64,000 bases of DNA from positions 222,540-286,539 of the forward strand of contig NZ_JAKJIC010000004.1 of assembly GCF_021864535.1 (NCBI RefSeq). The letters are read 5' to 3'. The first letter of the stretch is position 1. Each line of letters starts with the position of its first letter. Shown piece after piece: positions 37,727 through 46,346 of this stretch. The notes under the pieces are model-generated. The model searched no databases. It saw nothing but the letters and a program-made list of their open reading frames with translations, and was not told the origin of the DNA. Made by a program: the position numbers and the translations under genes. The DNA is from Oryzibacter oryziterrae. Its GTDB lineage: Bacteria > Pseudomonadota > Alphaproteobacteria > Rhizobiales > Pleomorphomonadaceae.

Positions 37727-38081
37727 GGATCTCGCCGTTTGTTTTCCGCCTGTTAACTATGATCTTCCGCGCTTAAGGAAGCGTGAACGCTGTCAGGCGA
37801 AATCCTGCCTGAAGTGCCCCGGAATCTCAGGCGGAGTTAACCCGCGCCGGTCATTCTCGCCGGAGACAGAGAGGCTGGAGCCCCCGCCGATCAGGTGAAC
37901 TCACTCGATCGGAAAGCGCTCGAGGCTGAAGGCTGGATGAGGGTGACCAAACGGTGCAGCGGCAAGGCGTTTCGATGACAGGCGGTCGCTCCATCCACGG
38001 CGGCTGGATCGAAGGGGATGCGGTCTTCGGGCCGTCTGTCGACCCGCGCGCATTCCGGCCAGACGAGGACCACAAGCCCCG
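37727..38081. promoter_or_regulatory. Divergent promoter region (Wzz-like gene / flippase)
   Basis: 355 bases between two divergent polysaccharide genes. It contains isolated TTAA half-sites (around 37756 and 37837) but no full CtrA box. No gene can be supported; the small minus-strand frames have no domain. Confidence 0.4.
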
Positions 38082-39530
38082 ATGCTGATCCGCCAGACCC
38101 TGCTCTATCTGCCTGCGCAGTTTCTGTCGCCGGTGGCGCAGTTCCTGTCCATGATGGTGTGGACCTGGTGGCTGGCGCCCGAAGCCATGGCTGCCTTCGC
38201 GCTGGTGACGGCGACGCAGGAACTGGCCTACATGTTCGCCCGCTCGTGGTTCTCGTTCTACACGCTGCGCTTCCTGCCGTTGCCGGAGGATCACGAGGGC
38301 CGCCGCCGCTATCTCGGCACCGAGACGACGCTGATGCTGCTGCTGGCCCTGCCGGAAATCGGCGCCGCCGCCTTCGGCATCGGCTTCTTCAACGGTTCGT
38401 CCGACCCGCTGACGCTGTTCGGCATCGTCGCGCTCTATTACGTCTCGCGCGGCCTCAACAATCACTATGCCGAGCGCGCCCGGGCGCAGAATGCCATTCT
38501 CGCCTATACGATCTTCCAGACCTGCGGACCGCTCGGCGGCCTGTTCGGCGGCATGGTGGTGGTGCATTACTGGGGGGCAAGCGCCGAACACCTGCTGCTC
38601 GCCTATGGCCTCCTGCAGGTGCTGGGCACGCTGGTGGCCCTGCCGATGATCGGCTTCTCGCTGCATCCGCGCCGGCCCGACATGGCCATTCTGAAGGCTG
38701 CCTTCGCCAATGGCGGGCCGATGCTGGTCATCAACTGCATGGGCTGGGTGGCCGAGAACAACATCCGCTATATCGTCGACGCCATCGCCGGCGCTGCCGC
38801 CTTCGGCCTGTTGTCGGTGGGCTGGGGCATCGGCCGTCGCTGTGCTTCCGTGGCCGCCATGCTGGTGGCCGCTGCCGCCTTTCCGCTGGCCGCGCGCATG
38901 CTGAACGCCGGCGACCGGACCGGCGCCTATCGCCAGCTGACCATCAACGCCGCCCTGCTGACGGCTGTCCTGTTCCCGGCCATGGTGGGCCTCGCCCTGG
39001 TGGGCGACCGTCTCGTCGATCTCGCGGTGGCCGAGGTCTATCGCGAGGTGACCAAGTCGGTGCTGGTGCTGGCAGCCGTCGGCGGCACCGTGCGCTTCTA
39101 CCATCTGCATGTGACCGACCAGGTGCTACTGCTGGAGCGCAAGTATTTCCTGATCGGCGTGATCGACGCGGTGGAAATCGTCGCCACCGTCGCACTGTCG
39201 ATCCTCGGCTTTTATGAGGCCGGCCTGCCCGGCGTGGTGGCCGGATCGCTGGCTGGCTCCGTGCTGACGCTCGCCTATTCGTCCTATCTGGCGGTGAGCG
39301 GACCGGGCTTCCGCTTCCCGGTGCTCGACACGGCGAAAATTGCCTTTGCAACGGCGGTGATGGCGTTCGCGGTGCGCGCGTTGCCGGTGAGCCCCACCGC
39401 GCTCGGCCTTGGCATCTCCATCGGCATCGGCGGACTGACCTACGCACTGACGCTGGCCATCGTTTACTTTCCCATCCTCAAGCCTATGATGGTGGCCCGC
39501 TTCTCCCGCCATGCGAACGGATTGTCATGA
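38082..39530 (+). CDS. Wzx-like polysaccharide flippase
   Basis: A protein of 482 residues with about 12-14 hydrophobic helices from the very N-terminus (MLIRQTLLYLPAQFLSPVAQFLS) to the end. The pattern fits the polysaccharide transporter/MVF (Wzx, O-antigen flippase) superfamily that moves lipid-linked repeat units across the inner membrane. The ribosome site is weak (gagga about 12 bases upstream). It belongs functionally with the glycosyltransferases and the Wzz-like protein on its left. The stop overlaps the UPF0303 start (ATGA). Confidence 0.83.
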   Translation: MLIRQTLLYLPAQFLSPVAQFLSMMVWTWWLAPEAMAAFALVTATQELAYMFARSWFSFYTLRFLPLPEDHEGRRRYLGTETTLMLLLALPEIGAAAFGIGFFNGSSDPLTLFGIVALYYVSRGLNNHYAERARAQNAILAYTIFQTCGPLGGLFGGMVVVHYWGASAEHLLLAYGLLQVLGTLVALPMIGFSLHPRRPDMAILKAAFANGGPMLVINCMGWVAENNIRYIVDAIAGAAAFGLLSVGWGIGRRCASVAAMLVAAAAFPLAARMLNAGDRTGAYRQLTINAALLTAVLFPAMVGLALVGDRLVDLAVAEVYREVTKSVLVLAAVGGTVRFYHLHVTDQVLLLERKYFLIGVIDAVEIVATVALSILGFYEAGLPGVVAGSLAGSVLTLAYSSYLAVSGPGFRFPVLDTAKIAFATAVMAFAVRALPVSPTALGLGISIGIGGLTYALTLAIVYFPILKPMMVARFSRHANGLS

Positions 39531-40003
39531 CGATCACCAACGAGTTTCTCGAAGAGCTGCTTGCGCAGGAAGAGCGCCTGCAGTTCCCCCGCTTCGACAA
39601 TGAGACCGCCATTGCGCTGGGCTTTTCGCTGATCGAACTCGGTCGCCAGCGCGGCCTGTCGATCACTGTCGACATCGTGCGCGCCGGCCAGCAGCTGTTC
39701 CATGCGGCGCTGCCGGGCACGGCCGCCGACAATGACCAGTGGATCATCCGCAAGAACAACGTGGTGATGCGCTGCGGCCATTCCTCCTTCTACATGGGGC
39801 GGCGGGCAGCCTTCCGGGGCGTCTCCTTCCACGAGAGCATGCTGCTCGATCCGCTTGCCTACGCGCCGCACGGCGGCGCCTTCCCGATCCGCGTGATCGG
39901 CACCGGCCTTGTGGGCACCGTCACCGTGTCGGGTCTGCCGCAGGAGGAGGATCACAAGCTGGTGGTCGAAGCGCTGACAGCCTTCCTCGCCAGCTTCAAG
40001 TGA
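39527..40003 (+). CDS. UPF0303 / HbpS-like (haem-degrading domain) protein
   Basis: A protein of 158 residues of the UPF0303 family: LQFPRFDNETAIALG, DIVRAGQQLFHAALPGT, GAFPIRVIGTGLVGTVTVSGLPQEEDH. The domain is named after HbpS of Streptomyces, which binds haem, but UPF0303 members are uncharacterised. Cytoplasmic, no membrane segment. It is coupled by a 4-base overlap to the flippase, which is unexpected given the functional difference. Confidence 0.87.
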   Translation: MTITNEFLEELLAQEERLQFPRFDNETAIALGFSLIELGRQRGLSITVDIVRAGQQLFHAALPGTAADNDQWIIRKNNVVMRCGHSSFYMGRRAAFRGVSFHESMLLDPLAYAPHGGAFPIRVIGTGLVGTVTVSGLPQEEDHKLVVEALTAFLASFK

Positions 40004-40056
40004 CCGGCCGCACGGCGTCACCTGACGGTCGCAAGCGGACAAACAGACGACCAGAG

Positions 40057-40079
40057 GCCCGGAAAACCTATTTCCGGGC
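40057..40079 (+). terminator. Hairpin after the UPF0303 gene
   Basis: A 9-bp perfect stem (40057-40065 with 40071-40079) and 5-base loop, 54 bases after the stop. Only a short T-run (ttt) follows at 40086. It is a plausible terminator. Confidence 0.5.
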
Positions 40080-40158
40080 TCGACTTTGCCGCAGGTCGGG
40101 ATAAATAACGGATCAACGGCCTGATGAGGCCGACCTGCCGGATAGCAAGGGACGCATC

Positions 40159-41073
40159 GTGGAAATCAAGTGGCTCGAGGACTTCGTCAGCCTGGCCAAC
40201 ACGCGCAGTTTCTCCAAATCTGCGATCGAGCGCAACGTCACGCAATCGGCCTTCAGCCGCCGCATCCAGCAGCTGGAACAATGGCTCGGCGTGCCGCTTG
40301 TCGACCGGTCCACCTATCCGACGACGCTGACCCCCGAGGGGCGGCATTTCCGCGAGACGGCCGATGAGGTGCTGCGCCTCATCTATGTGGAGCGGACCCA
40401 GCTGCGATCGGGCCGCGCCCAGGGACAGGGGGCGATCACCTTCTCCACCCTGCACACCCTGTCGATCAACTTCTTCCCCTATTGGCTGAAGGGCGTCGAG
40501 GAAGGCTATGGCGCGCTCAACGTGCGCCTGATCACCGACAACTTCCACGACACCATCCGCCTCCTGGCGGAAGGCGAATGCGACTTCCTGCTCTCCTACG
40601 AGCATCCGCGCATTCCCGTGCTGCTCGATCCCGAACGCTTCCCGGGCCTCGATCTTGGCGGCGACCGGATGATCCCGGTATCGGCCCCGGTGGAAGGCGG
40701 CAAGCCGCGCTTCCAGCTGACCGGCCCCAAGGACAAGCCGGTGCCCTTCCTGACCTATGCGCCGGAAACCTTCCTCGGCAAGCTCGTCAGCATCATCCTG
40801 ACCGACCAGGGCGACGCGCTCAACCTGACGCCGATCTACGAGAACCCCATGGCCGAGGCGATCAAGACCATGGCCATCACCGGTCGTGGCGTCGCCTTCG
40901 TGCCGGAGAGCGCCGTGCGCACCGAGCTCGAAACCGGACGCCTCGTGATCATCGACCCCACCGTCTCGGTGGACATGCGCATCCGCATGTACCGCTCGAT
41001 GGACAAGGTGCGACCCCGCGTCGAAAAGCTCTGGAAATATCTCAAGGAACAGCGCGCCACCGCGGCGGCGTGA
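40159..41073 (+). CDS. LysR-family transcriptional regulator (HypT/YjiE-like N-terminus)
   Basis: A protein of 304 residues from GTG 40159; an aaggga site lies 6-11 bases before it. Winged HTH about 1-60 (EIKWLEDFVSLANTRSFSKSAIERNVTQSAFSRRIQQLEQWLG). The ligand-binding domain is about 90-295 (NVRLITDNFHDTIRLLAEGECDFLLSY; GVAFVPESAV). The opening resembles hypochlorite-responsive HypT/YjiE by memory of that family; this would need a search. It is not divergent from an obvious target. The leucyl aminopeptidase gene is convergent downstream. Confidence 0.88.
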   Translation: MEIKWLEDFVSLANTRSFSKSAIERNVTQSAFSRRIQQLEQWLGVPLVDRSTYPTTLTPEGRHFRETADEVLRLIYVERTQLRSGRAQGQGAITFSTLHTLSINFFPYWLKGVEEGYGALNVRLITDNFHDTIRLLAEGECDFLLSYEHPRIPVLLDPERFPGLDLGGDRMIPVSAPVEGGKPRFQLTGPKDKPVPFLTYAPETFLGKLVSIILTDQGDALNLTPIYENPMAEAIKTMAITGRGVAFVPESAVRTELETGRLVIIDPTVSVDMRIRMYRSMDKVRPRVEKLWKYLKEQRATAAA

Positions 41074-41103
41074 GGCTGGCCCCACGCCGCAGCGTCTGGC
41101 AGG

Positions 41104-42492
41104 TCACGGCTTGCCGTAACGACCTTCGATCAGCGCAAACAGGGCGCGGATGGTCTGCGCCTCGCCGCCTTCGGGCTGCGCCGGCTTGGCCGAGGGCACC
41201 CAGGCGAAGATGTCGCCGTGCATCCAGGTCTTCGCTCGCTCGACAAAGCGGCCGAGGAACAGCGCGGCCGTCATCGAACCGGCAAAACCGCCGGAGGTGA
41301 CGTTGTTGAGATCGGCAACCTTGGACTTCAGCCAGTCGTCATAGGGCGCCCACAGCGGCATGCGCCACAGCGGGTCGGCCACTGCCGCCGAGGCGGTGGC
41401 AAGTTCGGCGGCAAAGGCGTCGTCGCGGGTATAGACCGGCGGCAGATCGGGACCGAGCGCGACGCGTGCGGCTCCGGTCAAGGTTGCCAGATCGATGAGG
41501 AGATCGGGCGCCTCCTCGTCGGCGAAGGCCAGGGCGTCGGCGAGAATCAGCCGGCCCTCGGCGTCGGTGTCGCCGATCTCGACGGTCAGCCCCTTGCGCG
41601 AGCGGAACACGTCGCCGGGGCGATAGGAGGCGCCGGAGACGGCATTCTCGACGATCGGCAACACCACGCGCAGGCGCACAGGCAGGTGGCTTTCCATGAT
41701 CAGCCGCGCAAGGCCGAGGATGTTGGCGGCCCCGCCCATGTCCTTCTTCATCAGCGTCATGTAGTTGCCGGTCTTGATGTTGAGACCGCCGGTGTCGAAC
41801 ACCACGCCCTTGCCGACCAGGCTGATCTTCGGGGCATCGGTAGAGCCGGACGTGCCATCCCAGACGAAGGTGATGAGGCGCGGCGCGCGCGGCGAGCCGG
41901 AGCCGACCGCATGGATCAGCGGCAGGTTGGCCGAGAGAAGGCCATCGCCCACATGCTCCTCGATCGTAGCGCCATGGGTTTCCGCCAGCGCCCGCGCAAC
42001 GGAGGCGAGCTCTTCCGGGCCGAGGGCATTGGCCGGGGTGTTGACGAGATCGCGCACCATGCAGACGGTCCGGACCTGCCGCTTGATCGCCTCAAGGTCA
42101 CGATCGGCCGGCAGGACGAGGCGCACGACGCTGTCCTTCGGCTTCACATAGCGCTCGAAACGATAGGCGCCGAGGCCGAAGGCGAGATAGGTGAGGTCAT
42201 CGACCGCCGTTGCAAAATGATAGACGCCGGCCGGCAGCGCCGTTGCAAGCTTGCCTGCCAGCATCGGCTGCGGCGCCGCGCCCGCCTTGCCGAGGCCGAA
42301 GACCACGGCACCCAGCCGGCCATCGGGGCCGGGGACGAGCAGCAGGCTGCCGGTAGCGCCGGTGAAGGCATTGGCCCTGGCCCAGCCTTCCGCGCCGAGC
42401 GCGGCAAGGCACGCGGCGAGAGTTTCCTCGGAAACGCAATGGACGGGCACGGAGGCAAGCGACGAATCGGCGGCGATGAAACAGGCTGGCAC
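41104..42492 (-). CDS. Leucyl aminopeptidase (M17 family)
   Basis: A protein of 462 residues. GTG at 42492 is chosen because an AAGGAG site lies 6 bases before it; upstream codons (to 42549) lack one. M17 metal-site motifs are present: VGKGVVFDTGGLNIK, KKDMGGAANILG, the signature DTDAEGRLILADAL, and ATLTGAARVALG. It removes N-terminal residues from peptides in the cytosol using two metal ions. The N-terminal part diverges from PepA, as in many alphaproteobacterial homologues. Confidence 0.92.
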   Translation of the reverse strand: MPACFIAADSSLASVPVHCVSEETLAACLAALGAEGWARANAFTGATGSLLLVPGPDGRLGAVVFGLGKAGAAPQPMLAGKLATALPAGVYHFATAVDDLTYLAFGLGAYRFERYVKPKDSVVRLVLPADRDLEAIKRQVRTVCMVRDLVNTPANALGPEELASVARALAETHGATIEEHVGDGLLSANLPLIHAVGSGSPRAPRLITFVWDGTSGSTDAPKISLVGKGVVFDTGGLNIKTGNYMTLMKKDMGGAANILGLARLIMESHLPVRLRVVLPIVENAVSGASYRPGDVFRSRKGLTVEIGDTDAEGRLILADALAFADEEAPDLLIDLATLTGAARVALGPDLPPVYTRDDAFAAELATASAAVADPLWRMPLWAPYDDWLKSKVADLNNVTSGGFAGSMTAALFLGRFVERAKTWMHGDIFAWVPSAKPAQPEGGEAQTIRALFALIEGRYGKP

Positions 42493-42589
42493 GACGAACT
42501 CCTTGGCGGTTGAGCCACGGACTTTAGGCAGGCAATGCGGCAGGAGCAAGCCGGCGGAAGGCAGGGGCAGTTCGGAGCGGATGGGCGCA

Positions 42590-42604
42590 TTAACCCGGCG
42601 TTAG
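42590..42604 (+). promoter_or_regulatory. CtrA-like box upstream of TadD-like gene
   Basis: TTAA, seven bases, TTAG; one mismatch from the CtrA consensus, 72 bases upstream of the TadD-like ATG. A further TTAA half-site follows at 42607. CtrA controls pilus genes in Caulobacter, which fits the TadD-like product. Confidence 0.35.
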
Positions 42605-42675
42605 GGTTAACAGATTATCAAAAGTACCAGTGTTGCCGGGGCAGAAGCCCGGTTCGTTCTGACAGAGGCCCAGAC

Positions 42676-43473
42676 ATGAAGTCCACGCTCTCCATTGCCC
42701 GTCCGTCTCGTCTCGGCCGGCTGGTGCTGCCGCTTCTCGCCGCTCTCGCCTTGTCCGGATGCATGACGTCGAAGCCGCCCCTCGCCACCCATGGCGACGT
42801 CTCCGTGACCGGCTCGATCGACAAGTTGAGCGACGGGCAGATCGCCAGCGCCACGCAGGCCTGGGGCCAGCGCTACGACGCCAACCCGACCGATCGAAAC
42901 ACGATCCTGAACTACGCTGCCGCGCTGCGGCTCAACAACCAGTCCGATCAGGCCGTGGCGGTCTTGAGCAAGGGCGTGCTGGCCAATCCCGACGACCAGG
43001 ACATGTCCGCCGCCTATGGCAAGGCGCTGGCGAGCGCCGGCGATTTCGATCAGGCGCTCAGGGTGATCCGTCAGGCCCAGCGGCCAGAGCGTCCCGACTG
43101 GAAGCTCTATTCGGCGGAAGGCGCCATTCTCGACCAGACCGGCGAGACCGTGGCCGCGCGCGAGGTCTACCAGAAGGCGCTGCAGATCGCCCCGAACGAA
43201 CCGTCGATCCTCAACAATCTTGGCCTCAGCCATCTGCTGGTCGGCGAAGTGGACGACGCCGAGAAGCTGTTGCGCCAGGCTGTGGTCCAGCCGACGGCGA
43301 CGAGCCGCATGCGCCAGAACCTGGCGCTGGTGCTTGGCCTCAAGGGCAAGTTCCAGGAAGCCGAGGCCATCGCCCGGCAGGAGATCGATCCGGCTCAGGC
43401 CGACGCCAACGTCGCCTATCTCAAGGCCATGATGGCGCAGACCAACACCTGGAAAGAAGTCAAGAAGAGCTGA
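42676..43473 (+). CDS. TadD-like TPR lipoprotein
   Basis: A protein of 265 residues. ATG 42676 gives a lipoprotein signal peptide with lipobox LSGC (LLAALALSGCMTS), so the longer upstream frame is rejected. The mature protein is a TPR array (NYAALRLNNQSDQAV style repeats: GKALASAGDFDQAL; AREVYQKALQIAPNEPSILNNLGLSHLLVGEVDDAEKLL). It resembles TadD, the outer-membrane pilotin-type lipoprotein of Flp/Tad pili, but no other tad gene is in the window. Confidence 0.85.
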   Translation: MKSTLSIARPSRLGRLVLPLLAALALSGCMTSKPPLATHGDVSVTGSIDKLSDGQIASATQAWGQRYDANPTDRNTILNYAAALRLNNQSDQAVAVLSKGVLANPDDQDMSAAYGKALASAGDFDQALRVIRQAQRPERPDWKLYSAEGAILDQTGETVAAREVYQKALQIAPNEPSILNNLGLSHLLVGEVDDAEKLLRQAVVQPTATSRMRQNLALVLGLKGKFQEAEAIARQEIDPAQADANVAYLKAMMAQTNTWKEVKKS

Positions 43474-43474
43474 A

Positions 43475-43500
43475 GGCCCCGCCTGAGTCTGGCCGGGGCC
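43475..43500 (+). terminator. Hairpin after the TadD-like gene
   Basis: A 7-bp GC stem (43475-43481 with 43494-43500) directly after the stop. No T-run. Weak terminator candidate. Confidence 0.35.
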
Positions 43501-43528
43501 GCATCGACCCCGGCTCTTTGCGCCGGCG

Positions 43529-43603
43529 CTAGTGGAGCGACTTTGACATTTGAGTCCCGCATGGCATCGGCCTCGCGCTCAAATGTCGGAATCGAGCCAC
43601 TAG
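43529..43603. repeat. Imperfect inverted repeat, 26-base arms (RIME-like)
   Basis: Arms 43529-43554 and 43578-43603 match at 21 of 26 positions, including the outer ctagtgg and the inner gacatttgag. The 23-base spacer is 43555-43577. The right arm covers the 3' end and TAG stop of the GST-like gene. It looks like a dispersed palindromic intergenic element of the type found in Rhizobiales genomes. I see no second copy in this window. Confidence 0.55.
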
Positions 43604-44301
43604 AAGCCCAGCCGCTCGCGCATCCGCTGCATGTAGGCGACCAGCGTCGGACGCGCCGCCGTGGCCCGCTGCAAGGCGGTGGGGAAGGCCGGGGACAGGG
43701 CTGCGCCGACCATGCCGAAGATCGAGGCGTCCACACCCGACGGGCGATCGCCCAAGAGGAAGGGCTTGTCGCCGAGAAGCGTCACCAGAGCGTCGAGATC
43801 GCTTTCGGCCATCATCAGCCGCGTGGCGTCGTCATGCCGCCCGACGCCCTGGGCGTGCAGGAGCTTGCGCACCTTGCGCCGGCCGAGGTCGGGCACGAAG
43901 AGATTGACCGGAGCGGGAATGACGCTCTTGAGATAGGCGCGCATCACCGGCCAGCCGGCCTCATCGATCCAGCGCGCATGGACGATCAGGAAATAGAATC
44001 GCTCCTCCAGCATCTCCTCGACCGCGTGGGCGATGGCGCGATCGCGCGCGTCATAGCCGGCATAGAAGTCGAAGCCGTGCCGCTTGGTGATATGCCGGCC
44101 GATCAGGTCGCTGTCCGATACGGTGACGCCATCGTCGACGATATATGGCATCTTGCCGGTCGGCGACTTGCGCATGACGGCAAGGCCGGTGGCCGTCTCA
44201 TAAGCGAGGCCCGCGAGCCGCAGCTGCGCATGCGTCTTCACGACAAAGGGGCTGGTGTCGGGCAACTCGCCGAAGGGGCCGAAGCCGCAAAGCGTGATCA
44301 T
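43600..44301 (-). CDS. Glutathione S-transferase-like protein
   Basis: A protein of 233 residues. The start at 44301 has a GGAG site and gives MITLCGFGPFGELPDTSPFV. The N-terminal thioredoxin-like part includes GLAYETATGLAVMRKSPTGKMPYIVDDGVTVSDSDLI (cis-Pro in KMPYI, SDSD at the glutathione site). The C-terminal helical part includes FLLGDRPSGVDASIFGMV. It is of the type annotated as GST_N_4/failed-axon-connection-like. No catalytic Cys/Ser is obvious, so activity is uncertain. Its stop codon lies inside a palindromic repeat. Confidence 0.8.
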   Translation of the reverse strand: MITLCGFGPFGELPDTSPFVVKTHAQLRLAGLAYETATGLAVMRKSPTGKMPYIVDDGVTVSDSDLIGRHITKRHGFDFYAGYDARDRAIAHAVEEMLEERFYFLIVHARWIDEAGWPVMRAYLKSVIPAPVNLFVPDLGRRKVRKLLHAQGVGRHDDATRLMMAESDLDALVTLLGDKPFLLGDRPSGVDASIFGMVGAALSPAFPTALQRATAARPTLVAYMQRMRERLGF

Positions 44302-44330
44302 CGTGGTTCTCCGTGTCGGGGCGTGCGCGC

Positions 44331-45623
44331 TCAAGCGTTGAGGGGCGGCGCATAGTCGGCGGGATCGACCGTTTCAGGGCGACCGTCGAGGGTGAGGCTC
44401 GTCCGCCGCGGTGCCGTCTCGGCGATCACCTTGCCGCCACGGATCACCGTGAGGCGCGTCGGCTTCTGGCGGATTGCCTCGATGGCGTCGCGCGCCTGCA
44501 GGATGACGAGATGCGCCGCCTTGCCCACTTCAAGGCCATAGTCCTCGATGCCGATGGCGCGGGCCGAGTTGACGGTGACGCAGTCAAAGGCAGTGCGCAT
44601 GGCCGAGAGCGAGGTCATCTGGCCCACATGCACCGCCATGTGGGCGACTTCGAGCATGTCGGCCGAGCCCATGGAGTACCACGGATCCATCATGCAATCC
44701 TGCCCGAAGGCGACGTTGACGCCGCCGGCGAGCAGCTCGGGCACGCGCGTCATGCCGCGCCGCTTGGGATAGGTGTCGTGGCGGCCCTGCAGGGTGATGT
44801 TGATCAGCGGGTTGGCGACGGCGTGCACACCGGCCTCGGCCATCAGGGGGATCAGCTTGGAGACATAGTAATTGTCCATGGAATGCATGGAGGTGAGATG
44901 GCTGCCGACGATGCGGCCCTGCAGCCCGAGACGGATGGCCTCGGCAGCCAGCGTCTCCACATGGCGCGACAGGGGATCATCGCTCTCGTCGCAGTGGAGA
45001 TCGACCCTGAGGCCGCGCTCGGCGGCGATCTCGCAGAGGCGCCGGACGGAGAGGGCGCCGTCGGACATGGTCCGCTCGAAATGCGGAATGCCGCCGACCA
45101 CGTCGACGCCCATGTCCAGCGACTTGAGGAGGTTGCGTTCGGCGTTCGGCGAGCGATAGAGCCCGTCCTGCGGGAAGGCGACCAGCTGCAGGTCGATATA
45201 GGGCGCAACGCGGCGCTTGACTTCCAATAGCGCCTCGACGGCGAGCAGGCGGTCGTCGCAGATGTCCACGTGGCTGCGGATGTGCAGCAGGCCCTGCGCC
45301 ACGGCGAGATCGCAATAGCGCAAGGCGCGTTCGATCACTGCCTCCTGCGTCAGGATCGGCTTGAGCTCGCCCCAGAGCGCAATGCCCTCAAGGAGCGTGC
45401 CGGAGCGATTGAGCCGGGGCAGGCCGAGCGACAGCGTCGCGTCCATGTGGAAATGCGGGTCGACGAAGGGCGGGCTGACCAGCCGACCGGCCGCATCGAT
45501 GACCTTGGCGGCGTCGGCAGCCATGGACGGAGCGATCTCCACGATCCGGCCGCCCTTGACGGCAATGTCGAGGCCGGTGCGGCCGTCGGGCAGGTTGGCA
45601 TTGCGGATCAGGAGGTCGAGCAT
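44331..45623 (-). CDS. Cytosine-deaminase-like amidohydrolase
   Basis: A protein of 430 residues, close to CodA in length and order. Metal and catalytic residues correspond to CodA with an offset of four: His57/His59 (PHFHMDATLSLG), Gln152 (AFPQDG), His210/Glu213 (LHCDESDDP), His242, Asp309. CodA Asp314, which contacts the substrate, is Cys310 here (FGQDCMMDPWY). NPLINITLQGRHDTYPKRRGMTR is strongly CodA-like. It probably deaminates a pyrimidine or related heterocycle other than cytosine. It lies 29 bases upstream of the GST-like gene on the same strand. Confidence 0.88.
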   Translation of the reverse strand: MLDLLIRNANLPDGRTGLDIAVKGGRIVEIAPSMAADAAKVIDAAGRLVSPPFVDPHFHMDATLSLGLPRLNRSGTLLEGIALWGELKPILTQEAVIERALRYCDLAVAQGLLHIRSHVDICDDRLLAVEALLEVKRRVAPYIDLQLVAFPQDGLYRSPNAERNLLKSLDMGVDVVGGIPHFERTMSDGALSVRRLCEIAAERGLRVDLHCDESDDPLSRHVETLAAEAIRLGLQGRIVGSHLTSMHSMDNYYVSKLIPLMAEAGVHAVANPLINITLQGRHDTYPKRRGMTRVPELLAGGVNVAFGQDCMMDPWYSMGSADMLEVAHMAVHVGQMTSLSAMRTAFDCVTVNSARAIGIEDYGLEVGKAAHLVILQARDAIEAIRQKPTRLTVIRGGKVIAETAPRRTSLTLDGRPETVDPADYAPPLNA

Positions 45624-45707
45624 CGCGTGCGGTCCGTGATTGTTGGTATCAACAGCATCGGACCCGGAAAATCGAATTCGCGCAAGAGGCTTCGTGGGCC
45701 GCGCGCC

Positions 45708-46346
45708 TCAGGCGGCCGCCGGCGCACAGAGCGCGACCATGCCGGCGGTGGCAAAGGTGATCAGCGGTTCGACGATCACGTCGAGATGGCGCGCGTCCAG
45801 CCGGCCGGAAATCAGCTCGTCGATGCGCCCGACGCCGGAGTAGCATGAGGCCAGCAGCACCAGCGTGTAGCGGAACCCTTGCCGGAGCGTTGCAGGGTCG
45901 GCCTTGGGATAGGCGCGCGACATCGCCTCGACGAACAGTTTGCGCGCTTCGTCAAGATACAGTTCCACCAAGTGGCTGCGCCGGTCGGACTGGCAGAACT
46001 GCGCCATCAGGCGCGCATAGGACACCCAGCCGTCGTCGCCCAGCGTGGCCAGTTCCACATAGGGACGGATGAAGGCCGACATCAGGTCCTTGACCGAGGC
46101 GGCCGGAATTCGGCTCGACAGCGCGGAGAGCACCTCGCGCCGCCGGACGTTGATGATGCCAAGCCGACGGGCGATCACCGCATCGAGAAGGTGGTGCTTG
46201 CTGGAATAGCACTGGGCCACATCGTCGGGATTGAGACCGGCGTGGTGGGCGATGACGTGATCGGAAACCCCTTCGATCCCCAAGTCGGCAAACAGGGTTT
46301 CAGCTACATCGAGCAGCCTCTCGGTCTTGGCGGACAGCGACTCCAC
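45708..46346 (-). CDS. TetR/AcrR-family transcriptional regulator
   Basis: A protein of 212 residues. N-terminal HTH about 10-55 (RLLDVAETLFADLGIEGVSDHVIAHHAGLNPDDVAQCYSSKHHLLDAVIARRL). The C-terminal helical ligand-binding domain resembles TetR_C_17 types (LATLGDDGWVSYARLMAQF). It lies 84 bases upstream of the amidohydrolase on the same strand and is a likely local regulator of it; this is inferred from position. Confidence 0.87.
   Translation of the reverse strand: MESLSAKTERLLDVAETLFADLGIEGVSDHVIAHHAGLNPDDVAQCYSSKHHLLDAVIARRLGIINVRRREVLSALSSRIPAASVKDLMSAFIRPYVELATLGDDGWVSYARLMAQFCQSDRRSHLVELYLDEARKLFVEAMSRAYPKADPATLRQGFRYTLVLLASCYSGVGRIDELISGRLDARHLDVIVEPLITFATAGMVALCAPAAA

Noticed and set aside
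37750..37850. CtrA boxes between the Wzz-like gene and the flippase
   Set aside because: Only isolated TTAA half-sites; the spacing to any second half is wrong.
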